A stretch of DNA of 64,000 bases, taken from positions 80,246 through 144,245 of the forward strand of contig CALFVX010000001.1 of NCBI GenBank assembly GCA_937928765.1. The letters run 5' to 3'. Position 1 is the first letter of the stretch, and every line of letters starts with the position of its first letter. Below the pieces are notes generated by a model, which was not told the DNA's origin, made no database searches, and saw only the letters and a list, made by a program, of their open reading frames with translations. The DNA is from an uncultured Endomicrobiia bacterium (lineage in GTDB: Bacteria > Elusimicrobiota > Endomicrobiia > DTEH01). Shown here in pieces: positions 52,223 through 58,881 of this stretch. Made by a program: the position numbers and the translations under genes.

Positions 52223-52320
52223 AATTTTTGTATTAGTTTTTCTTGCCACTTCTTATTTTTATTCTTCATCTAAATATTGAAGTATATCTTTAAATTATAT
52301 AAAATACTCGTATAACTTTT

Positions 52321-52350
52321 TTGGCAAATTTTTATAAGAACAAATAATTT
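52321..52350 (+). promoter_or_regulatory. Possible sigma-70 promoter for dnaJ
   Basis: TTGGCA at 52321-52326 is followed after 18 bases by TAATTT (52345-52350), about 50 bases before the dnaJ start. The region (52223-52398) is very AT-rich, so chance matches are common. No heat-shock CIRCE inverted repeat is seen. Confidence 0.3.
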
Positions 52351-52398
52351 TTATATTATTTTTATTTCAAAGTTGAATTTTGAAAAAAAGGAGAAGAT

Positions 52399-53493
52399 AT
52401 GACAGTAAAAAAAGATTATTATGAAATTTTAGGTGTTCCAAAAAATGCTTCTCAAAAAGAAATTGAAGAAGTATACAGACGCCTAGCAATACAATATCAT
52501 CCAGACCGCCATCCGCCTGAAAAAAAAGATGAGATGCGCGAAAAATTTAAAGAAATTTCAGAAGCATATGCTATACTTTCAGATCCTAAAAAAAGAAAAC
52601 AATATGATATGTACGGCCATGCAGGTATTGACAGTTCTTATACTGCTGAAGATATTTTCTCAGGAGTAGATTTTAGCAGTGTATTTAGAGACATAGGAGA
52701 TTTTGGTAGTGTATTTGAAGATTTGTTTGATTTTTTTGGTGTAAGAGAAAAAAAAAGAGGTCCTCAACGTGGTGCAGATCTTGAAGTACCTTTGAATATT
52801 ACACTTGAAGAAGCATTTCATGGTACAGAAAAACCTTTAAGTTTTTATCATACTGTAATATGTCCTGTATGCAAGGGTAGTGGTGCTAAATTAGGTAGTT
52901 CAAAAAAAGTTTGTCCTAAATGTAAAGGGTCTGGAAGTATAAATTATTCTAGAGGATTTTTTAGCATAAGAGAAACCTGTCCTAGATGTAGAGGAAAAGG
53001 TGAGGTTGTAGATATACCTTGTGATAAGTGTGGTGGTACAGGAAAAATAAAACAACAAGAAAATATAGTTGTAAAAATTCCAGCAGGTGTTGATAATGGG
53101 ACTTCAATAAGAATTAAGGGCAAAGGAGAAGCAGGTACTGAAGGAGCACCTTCAGGCGACCTTTATGTTTCTATAAGAATTCAACCACATTCAATTTTTG
53201 TTCGTCAAGGAGATGATCTTGTAAGCAAAATAGAAATTCCTTATCCTATTGCAGTTTTAGGTGGTGAAGTTGAAGTTCCTACTATAGAGGGAAGTAAAAT
53301 AAAGATATCCATTCCTTCAGGAACACAACCTAAAAAAGTTTTCAGAGTAAAATCTAAAGGTATGCCTGATTTACATACTGGCAAACGTGGTGATTTGTAT
53401 ATCGAAATAGAGATACAAATACCAACAAAACTTGATGAAAAACAAAAAAGAGCATTAAAAGAATATGCAAAAACTTTAGGAATTGATATATAA
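52399..53493 (+). CDS. dnaJ: Chaperone DnaJ (Hsp40)
   Basis: DnaJ is the co-chaperone that delivers unfolded clients to DnaK and stimulates its ATPase in the cytoplasm. The 364-residue protein has a J domain at 1-72 with H-P-D at residues 34-36. A short Asp/Phe/Gly region follows. Four zinc-binding C-x-x-C-x-G-x-G motifs start at C155, C172, C194 and C208. C-terminal substrate-binding beta domains complete it. The start is set by a strong AAGGAGA ribosome binding site (52388-52394). The usual partners hrcA, grpE and dnaK are not in view: the giant gene ends 176 bp upstream. The next gene, rsmE, follows after 15 bp, as in the dnaJ-prmA-rsmE-mtaB cluster of many bacteria, but prmA is missing. 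The G/F linker is short and poor in Gly compared with E. coli DnaJ. Confidence 0.96.
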   Translation: MTVKKDYYEILGVPKNASQKEIEEVYRRLAIQYHPDRHPPEKKDEMREKFKEISEAYAILSDPKKRKQYDMYGHAGIDSSYTAEDIFSGVDFSSVFRDIGDFGSVFEDLFDFFGVREKKRGPQRGADLEVPLNITLEEAFHGTEKPLSFYHTVICPVCKGSGAKLGSSKKVCPKCKGSGSINYSRGFFSIRETCPRCRGKGEVVDIPCDKCGGTGKIKQQENIVVKIPAGVDNGTSIRIKGKGEAGTEGAPSGDLYVSIRIQPHSIFVRQGDDLVSKIEIPYPIAVLGGEVEVPTIEGSKIKISIPSGTQPKKVFRVKSKGMPDLHTGKRGDLYIEIEIQIPTKLDEKQKRALKEYAKTLGIDI

Positions 53494-53508
53494 CCTTAGA
53501 TTAATTTT

Positions 53509-54231
53509 ATGACACAATTTTATATTCCTCAACTCAAAGATTTAAAAAAAGAAGTAGTTATCAATTCAATTAATGAAATAAGACATATTAAGAAATCGTT
53601 TAGGGCTAAAGTTGGAGATTTATTACAATTGTTTGATGGTAAAGGTTGTGTCGTGAAAGCAAAAATTAAAAAAATTGCTGATCACAGTATATTTTTAGAT
53701 ATTGTAGAAAAAAATTTTTTCCACAAAAAAGATTTTGAGCTTATAGTTTGTCAAGGATTAATAAAAATTGATAGGTTTGAATTATTTTTAGAAAAATCTA
53801 CAGAAATAGGTGTAGATAAAATTTTTCCTTTAGAATTAGAAAATAGTGTAGTTAAAAAAGAAAAATTTGTAAAAAAATATGAAAGATTTAAAAAAATAGT
53901 TTTAGAATCAGCAAAACAATCTAACAGAATTTTTTTACCAGAAATAAATGATGTTGTGTATTTAGAAGAAGTTTTTTTAGATTATAATGATGGTTTTAAT
54001 ATAATACTTTATAAAAATTCTATAAAAAAATTAAAAGATATAGAAGATAAAATTACCTCTTGTAATAAAATAAAAATTTTCGTAGGACCCGAAGGCGATT
54101 TTTCAAAAAAAGAAATAGAATTTTTGCAGCGACAAAATAACACATATTTTGTAAATATAAGCGAAAATATTTTAAGGGCAGAAACAGCTGCGATAGTAGC
54201 TTGTGGGATAATTTTGCAGTTTAAGATATGA
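53509..54231 (+). CDS. rsmE: 16S rRNA (uracil(1498)-N(3))-methyltransferase RsmE
   Basis: RsmE methylates N3 of U1498 in 16S rRNA of the small subunit, using S-adenosylmethionine. The 240-residue length fits the family. A PUA-like N-terminal part (about 1-70) is followed by a SPOUT methyltransferase domain. This has E-K-S-T-E-I-G-V at 95-102, A-K-Q-S-N-R at 135-140, the G-P-E-G-D-F cofactor loop at 193-198, and the knotted C-terminal L-R-A-E-T-A-A at 222-228. It starts 15 bp after dnaJ and ends 9 bp before mtaB, so it is probably co-transcribed with both. There is no clear Shine-Dalgarno sequence; the start is preceded by TTAATTTT. The gene is much richer in A+T (many Lys and Ile codons) than the giant gene upstream. 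Confidence 0.93.
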   Translation: MTQFYIPQLKDLKKEVVINSINEIRHIKKSFRAKVGDLLQLFDGKGCVVKAKIKKIADHSIFLDIVEKNFFHKKDFELIVCQGLIKIDRFELFLEKSTEIGVDKIFPLELENSVVKKEKFVKKYERFKKIVLESAKQSNRIFLPEINDVVYLEEVFLDYNDGFNIILYKNSIKKLKDIEDKITSCNKIKIFVGPEGDFSKKEIEFLQRQNNTYFVNISENILRAETAAIVACGIILQFKI

Positions 54232-54240
54232 GAATATGAT

Positions 54241-55353
54241 ATGAAACAAAAATATTTTATTAGAACATTTGGATGTAAAACAAACCAGTATGAATCACAT
54301 TTTATAAAAGAGCTTGTAGAGAAAAGTGGAAATTTTGTTTCTGAAGAATACCGCGATGCAGATGTGGTGGTTATAAACAGTTGCGCAGTAACACAACCTG
54401 CAGAAAGAGATGTTTACAAATTTATCCGTAGAGTTTACCGAGAAAGTAGAAATTTTAAAAAGGTTATTCTTACAGGATGTTACGCAGAATATATAAAACT
54501 TAATAATTTGGAAGAAAAATTTTTTTCAAGACTTGGGGTTAATATAAAGATTGAATTTCTTGGTAATAATGAAAAATATTATTTTATAAAAGGGCCTTAT
54601 GGAGTAGAAGAGTTTATAACAAAATTTTTTGGCCACAAAAGAGCATATTTAAAAATTCAAGATGGCTGTGACAATTTTTGTAGTTATTGTGTAGTCCCTT
54701 ACCTAAGAAGCAAATTATACAGTAAGCCTAAGGATGTGGTTTTAAAAGAAGTAGAGTCACTTTTAGAAAACGGATACGATGAGATATATCTTGTTGGCAC
54801 AAACATAGGAAAATATTCATATTTTTGCAATAACAAAAAATATGATTACATTGATTTATCAAAAGAAATATTAGACAACTTCAGAAAAATTATTTTAATC
54901 TACTCTTCTTTAGAAGTAATAGATTTAAATTCTAAATTTTTTTCTTTCCTTGAAGAACATAAAGATAAGATTTTTCCTCATTTCCATATTCCGTTGCAAT
55001 CTGCTGACGATAAAATTCTTACTTCGATGAGAAGAAGGTATTCGGCAGAATTTTATGTAGATAGAATTAATAAACTAAGAAAAATCGTGCCTGAGGTGAT
55101 AATTTCGTGCGACTTAATTGTAGGATATCCTCAAGAAACAAAAGAGAGTTTTTTAAAAACTTTAGATTTTATTAAAAAAGTGAGGTTTAACTGGGTACAT
55201 GTATTTCCATACTCTCCACGAGAAAGCACTGAAAGTTATAAAAAATATGGTAATTTTGTGTGTTATGATGCAAAACAAAGAGTTAGAGAGGTAAATCTAT
55301 TAAATAAATATTTAGGAGAAAAATATTTTAAAGAAGTTTGTAAAGTAAAATAA
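54241..55353 (+). CDS. mtaB: MtaB-type tRNA methylthiotransferase, short form
   Basis: MtaB is a radical-SAM enzyme that adds a methylthio group to C2 of N6-threonylcarbamoyladenosine at tRNA position 37. The N-terminal MTTase domain has its three cluster cysteines: C12 (T-F-G-C-K-T-N-Q), C48 (N-S-C-A-V) and C80 (T-G-C-Y-A). The radical SAM motif C143-x3-C147-x2-C150 follows (D-G-C-D-N-F-C-S-Y-C). At 370 residues it is shorter than typical MtaB proteins of about 430-450. The chain ends soon after the radical-SAM barrel, at K-E-V-C-K-V-K, so the usual C-terminal TRAM RNA-binding domain is absent. The position after dnaJ and rsmE supports MtaB (YqeV family) over MiaB or RimO. The sub-family rests on context and N-terminal motifs. 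No strong ribosome binding site is seen. Confidence 0.85.
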   Translation: MKQKYFIRTFGCKTNQYESHFIKELVEKSGNFVSEEYRDADVVVINSCAVTQPAERDVYKFIRRVYRESRNFKKVILTGCYAEYIKLNNLEEKFFSRLGVNIKIEFLGNNEKYYFIKGPYGVEEFITKFFGHKRAYLKIQDGCDNFCSYCVVPYLRSKLYSKPKDVVLKEVESLLENGYDEIYLVGTNIGKYSYFCNNKKYDYIDLSKEILDNFRKIILIYSSLEVIDLNSKFFSFLEEHKDKIFPHFHIPLQSADDKILTSMRRRYSAEFYVDRINKLRKIVPEVIISCDLIVGYPQETKESFLKTLDFIKKVRFNWVHVFPYSPRESTESYKKYGNFVCYDAKQRVREVNLLNKYLGEKYFKEVCKVK

Positions 55354-55427
55354 ACATTTTTATCTGCTTGATTAATAAATTTTATTTTTGTAAATAAATC
55401 CTAAACTTTATTAAGGAGGCAAATATT

Positions 55428-55751
55428 ATGTATGCAGTAGCAGAAATTGGTGGAAAACAATATATCTTAGAAAAAGGTGATACTATTGTAGTGGAAAAAA
55501 TTCCTAAAGATGTAAATTCTGAGATTGTGATAGATAAAGTGCTGCTTTACAGAGCAGATGATGAGAGTGATATAAAAATTGGTTTTCCATATTTAGAAAA
55601 TGTTAGGATTGAAGCAGAAATAATAAATCAAATTAAAAGTGAAAAAATAATTGTTTTGCGTAAAGGTAATGCGAAAAAAAATTGGCGCAGAAAATATGGT
55701 CACAGGCAACAATTAACTATATTGAAGATAAAAGACATAGTTTTAAGTTAG
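55428..55751 (+). CDS. rplU: 50S ribosomal protein L21
   Basis: L21 is a structural protein of the large ribosomal subunit that binds 23S rRNA. The 107-residue length is typical. It begins M-Y-A-V-A-E-I-G-G-K-Q-Y, and its C-terminal basic signature K-K-N-W-R-R-K-Y-G-H-R-Q is characteristic. A near-perfect AAGGAGG (55413-55419) lies 8 bases before the ATG. It is the first gene of the conserved rplU-rpmA-obgE cluster. The 74-bp gap after mtaB may hold its own promoter, but nothing clear is visible and no L21 leader structure fits there. Confidence 0.96.
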   Translation: MYAVAEIGGKQYILEKGDTIVVEKIPKDVNSEIVIDKVLLYRADDESDIKIGFPYLENVRIEAEIINQIKSEKIIVLRKGNAKKNWRRKYGHRQQLTILKIKDIVLS

Positions 55752-55812
55752 TTATTATTATTTTAACTTTTGCTATTTAAGTTAAGAAAATTATAAATTA
55801 AAATAATGTTTT

Positions 55813-55818
55813 GGAGGA
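55813..55818 (+). promoter_or_regulatory. Ribosome binding site that fixes the rpmA start
   Basis: GGAGGA lies 7 bases before the ATG at 55826. It overlaps the upstream in-frame TTG at 55811, so that TTG cannot be served by it. The ATG gives the expected M-A-H start of L27. Confidence 0.85.
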
Positions 55819-55825
55819 ATTAAAA

Positions 55826-56074
55826 ATGGCACATGCAACTAATGGTAGAGATAGTAATCCAAAATATTTAGGTGTAAAAGTTCTTGGTTCGCAGATGGTT
55901 AAAAAAGGACAGATAATTTTAAAGCAAAGAGGAACAAGATTCTTGCCGGGCAATAACACTTATCTTAGTAAAGATTTTACTATTCATGCTAAAATAGGTG
56001 GTAGGGTGAATTTTAAATATTTAAATAAAAATAAAAAAGTTGTAGAGGTTGTACCTATCTATAATAAAAATTAA
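55826..56074 (+). CDS. rpmA: 50S ribosomal protein L27, short N-terminal tail
   Basis: L27 is a large-subunit protein whose N-terminal tail reaches the peptidyl-transferase centre. The ATG at 55826 (82 residues) is chosen over the in-frame TTG at 55811 because GGAGGA lies 7 bases before it and because L27 proteins start M-A-H. The core N-G-R-D-S-N-P-K-Y-L-G-V-K and R-G-T-R-F-L-P-G are typical. The tail is unusual: M-A-H-A-T-N-G-R-D-S lacks the usual basic, glycine-rich K-K-x-G-G-S/T segment, making it about five residues shorter than E. coli L27. It sits between rplU (74 bp) and obgE (24 bp). Confidence 0.94.
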   Translation: MAHATNGRDSNPKYLGVKVLGSQMVKKGQIILKQRGTRFLPGNNTYLSKDFTIHAKIGGRVNFKYLNKNKKVVEVVPIYNKN

Positions 56075-56098
56075 CTAAACTTACCCATATTATCATTT

Positions 56099-57385
56099 AT
56101 GTTCATAGACAAGGTAAAAATTTTTGTAGAAGCAGGTAAAGGTGGTAATGGTTGTGTAAGTTTTAGAAGAGAAAAATTTGTTGCTTATGGTGGACCTGAT
56201 GGTGGTGATGGTGGGGATGGTGGTAATGTATATCTTAGATCAAATCCAGAAATAACAACACTATACGATTTCAAATTAAAACCACATTTTAAAGCACAAG
56301 ATGGTAGCCATGGTAAAGGTAAAAATATGTATGGTAAAAATGGTGAAGATCTATATGTTGATGTTCCATGTGGATGTGTTGTTTATAAATTAGATGACGA
56401 AGGTAAAAATATTTTTATAGAAGATTTAAAGGAACCTTATATGACAATAATGGTAGCAAAAGGTGGTAAAGGTGGTAGAGGCAATGCTTCATTTAAATCT
56501 TCAACTAATCGTGCACCTAAAATTGCAGAAATGGGGCTTCCAGGAGAAAAAGTTACATTAGTTTTAGAGTTAAAACTTATTGCTGATGTAGGTATTATTG
56601 GATTACCTAATTGTGGGAAGTCAACTTTGTTATCTGTTTTAACTTCAGCAAAACCAAAAATTGCTGATTACCCATTTACAACACTATCACCTAATTTAGG
56701 TGTTTGTGTTTATAAGAATTTTAAATTTGTCCTATCTGATATACCAGGACTTATTGAAGATGCACATAAAGGAAAAGGTTTAGGTATAGAATTTTTAAGA
56801 CACATAGAAAGAACAAAAATTTTGCTTCATTTAATAGATATAAGCAGTAAAGATATTAGAAGTATTTTAAGAAACTATATAATAATAAATAACGAATTAA
56901 AAAATTATTCAAAAAAATTGTTAGAAAGGCCAACCATAATAGTGCTTACCAAAATTGATACATTAAAAGAAGATGAAATAGAAAATATAACTAAAAAATT
57001 TATAAAAGAAATAAAAAACAAATATACAGTTATACCAATCTCTGCAGTTAAAAAGCAAAATCTTGAATTATTAATAAAAAAAATTGTAAATTTATTAAAC
57101 AAAGTTAAAAAAGAAAAAACAACTGATATAGATGGAATAAAAAAAATAAAGAATTTTATATATGAACAGGATCTATCAGTTGAAAGAAAAGATAATTTGT
57201 TTATAGTAAAAAATAAAAAAATTGAAGAAGCAGTTTTAAAAACAAACTTTTCTATTAAAGAAAGTGTGATAAGATTGCAAAAAATACTAAAAAAATTAGG
57301 AGTTGAAAAATTATTAAAAAAATATGGGATAAAACAAGGAGATAAAGTTAGTATTGCAGGAGTAGAATTTGAATATTATGAATAA
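56099..57385 (+). CDS. obgE: GTPase Obg/CgtA
   Basis: Obg is a ribosome-associated GTPase acting in 50S assembly and stress control. The 428 residues show three domains. The Gly-rich Obg fold (about 1-158) includes G-G-P-D-G-G-D-G-G-D-G-G at 31-42. The G domain has G1 G-L-P-N-C-G-K-S-T at 168-176, G3 D-I-P-G at 214-217, G4 T-K-I-D at 284-287 and G5 S-A at 315-316. A C-terminal OCT domain (about 355-428) ends G-D-K-V-S-I-A-G-V-E-F-E-Y. The start is the ATG giving M-F-I-D-K-V-K-I, normal for Obg, although no Shine-Dalgarno is visible. A tRNA-Thr gene begins 3 bases after the stop codon. Confidence 0.97.
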   Translation: MFIDKVKIFVEAGKGGNGCVSFRREKFVAYGGPDGGDGGDGGNVYLRSNPEITTLYDFKLKPHFKAQDGSHGKGKNMYGKNGEDLYVDVPCGCVVYKLDDEGKNIFIEDLKEPYMTIMVAKGGKGGRGNASFKSSTNRAPKIAEMGLPGEKVTLVLELKLIADVGIIGLPNCGKSTLLSVLTSAKPKIADYPFTTLSPNLGVCVYKNFKFVLSDIPGLIEDAHKGKGLGIEFLRHIERTKILLHLIDISSKDIRSILRNYIIINNELKNYSKKLLERPTIIVLTKIDTLKEDEIENITKKFIKEIKNKYTVIPISAVKKQNLELLIKKIVNLLNKVKKEKTTDIDGIKKIKNFIYEQDLSVERKDNLFIVKNKKIEEAVLKTNFSIKESVIRLQKILKKLGVEKLLKKYGIKQGDKVSIAGVEFEYYE

Positions 57386-57388
57386 AAT

Positions 57389-57460
57389 GCCGGTGTAACT
57401 CAGCGGTAGAGTACCCGCCTTGTAAGCGGGAAGGCGAGGGTTCGAATCCCTCCGCCGGCT
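57389..57460 (+). tRNA. tRNA-Thr(TGT)
   Basis: The 72-nt cloverleaf has acceptor stem GCCGGTG paired with CGCCGGC (one G-U pair). The anticodon stem CCCGC/GCGGG closes a CTTGTAA loop with anticodon TGT, reading ACN threonine codons. The T arm contains TTCGAAT. The discriminator base is T and CCA is not encoded. It lies 3 bases after the obgE stop and 8 bases before the next start codon, so it must be cut from a messenger or separate two transcripts. Confidence 0.95.
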
Positions 57461-57468
57461 AAGTTTTT

Positions 57469-58881
57469 ATGAAAAATTTTTTTCTTGCCTTATGTGAAAT
57501 AATAGTTTTAATATCTTACCCTTTTATTGCATGGTTGATGGTAAAATTCCCTAATTATATAGTATTTATTTATTCATTATTTATAATTAATATAATATTA
57601 TTTCATTTTTTAAAATCTTCTTTTCTGGAAGTATTGACTTTGGTGTTAAGTATTTTCATTGGTATAGCTACAATTTTACTTATGCCAGAAGAATATAATA
57701 TTGACAGAATAATAGTTTCTTTTGAAATGGTTGGCTTTGTTTTTAGTTATTTTGTGCTTTTAAAACTTGATAGAATGTATGAAAGACAAAAAACTTTGTG
57801 GGTAGAAAAAAAAGAAAATTTTGAAAAAGAAGTTACTTTGCTAAAAATAGATTTAGAAAAAATTCAAGAAGAAATTTATAATAATATAATCCGTATACAA
57901 AATTATAAATATTTGGAAGAAATTGTAAGTAAATTATCATCATTTAATGAAATAAAACAACTTAAAAAATTTTTAAATGAAGTTTTTAAAAATTTATTAC
58001 CAAATTCTTTTGTCAAGTTATACTTATCTGAAGAAATTATAGAAGATGAGCAGAATGTAGATAATATTTTAATTAATTATTGTATTAAAGAAGGAGGATT
58101 ATTTTATTTACCAATAACAATTGAATGGGTTGAAAGATGTGAAAACTTACAACTAAAAAAATATTTACAAAAACTAAAAATTATAAAGTCAATTTTTTGT
58201 ATAAAATTAGAAAGTACTAATGAACAAAAAGTTTTAGGATATATAGTTGGGTATTCTGAAAATTATATTTCAGAAGATAAACTAAGATTAATTTCTTTAT
58301 TGTCTACATATATAAGTATTTCAATTTCTAATATTTATCTTATTAAATATATGCAAGAATTAGCTATTACAGATTCGTTAACGGGATTGTATGTGCAAAG
58401 ATATTTTAAAGAGTTATTAGAAGAAGAGATAAAAATTGCAAGATATTACAATAGAGAACTATCTTTAGCAATATTTGATTTAGATAATTTTAAACATATT
58501 AATGATACTTATGGGCATAATGCAGGTGATGAAGTTTTGGTTAGGTTTGCAAATATTTTGAAGTCTAGATTAAGAGAAACTGATATTATTTCTCGTTATG
58601 GAGGGGATGAGTTTGCTGTAATTTTTCCTGATACGGAGAATAAAACTGCAGCAAAAATTTGTGAAGAAATAAGAAATATAGTAGAAAATGAAATCGTCAT
58701 ACCTAAAGAGTTTATTAAAAAAGAAAAAAAGCTTGGCTCTGCAAGAATAAAATTTTTTATATCTTGTGGGGTTTGTGGATTTTTTGATAAATTTAACTCA
58801 GCAACAGAATTTTTTAATTATGTAGACAGTCTTTTGTATAAAGCAAAAAAAACAGGTAAGAATAAGGTGGTTGTATGTTAG
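57469..58881 (+). CDS. Membrane-bound diguanylate cyclase with intact I-site
   Basis: The protein makes the second messenger cyclic di-GMP from two GTP. Residues 1 to about 105 hold three or four hydrophobic membrane segments. A charged coiled-coil stretch (about 108-150) and a GAF-like sensory region (about 150-300) follow. A GGDEF domain occupies the last 165 residues. The active-site G-G-D-E-F is at 378-382. R-E-T-D at 369-372, five residues upstream, is a canonical RxxD inhibitory I-site. D-x-D-x-F-K-x-I-N-D-T-Y-G-H, the nucleotide-binding stretch, is present. It starts 8 bp after the tRNA-Thr gene without a visible ribosome binding site. Its last 7 bases overlap the next cyclase gene. 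The specific signal sensed is unknown. The GAF call is weak; the cyclase call is firm. Confidence 0.9.
   Translation: MKNFFLALCEIIVLISYPFIAWLMVKFPNYIVFIYSLFIINIILFHFLKSSFLEVLTLVLSIFIGIATILLMPEEYNIDRIIVSFEMVGFVFSYFVLLKLDRMYERQKTLWVEKKENFEKEVTLLKIDLEKIQEEIYNNIIRIQNYKYLEEIVSKLSSFNEIKQLKKFLNEVFKNLLPNSFVKLYLSEEIIEDEQNVDNILINYCIKEGGLFYLPITIEWVERCENLQLKKYLQKLKIIKSIFCIKLESTNEQKVLGYIVGYSENYISEDKLRLISLLSTYISISISNIYLIKYMQELAITDSLTGLYVQRYFKELLEEEIKIARYYNRELSLAIFDLDNFKHINDTYGHNAGDEVLVRFANILKSRLRETDIISRYGGDEFAVIFPDTENKTAAKICEEIRNIVENEIVIPKEFIKKEKKLGSARIKFFISCGVCGFFDKFNSATEFFNYVDSLLYKAKKTGKNKVVVC

Noticed and set aside
2..52222. Modular megasynthase (polyketide or non-ribosomal peptide)
   Set aside because: The size suggested it, but there are no ketosynthase, adenylation, condensation or carrier-protein motifs. 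All modules are beta-rich repeats.
52264..52282. Hairpin CTTCA...TGAAG as terminator of the giant gene
   Set aside because: It has only a 5-bp stem with a 9-base loop and no T-run after it.
55763..55785. Hairpin TTAACTT...AAGTTAA between rplU and rpmA
   Set aside because: It is a 7-bp AT-rich stem without a T tract. It lies within a conserved operon where termination is not expected, and chance is likely at this base composition.
55811..55825. Upstream TTG start giving a longer L27
   Set aside because: The ribosome binding site overlaps it, and L27 proteins begin M-A-H, matching the ATG at 55826.
56905..57102. Minus-strand ORF within obgE
   Set aside because: It is a shadow of an AT-rich coding strand, with no start context or motif.
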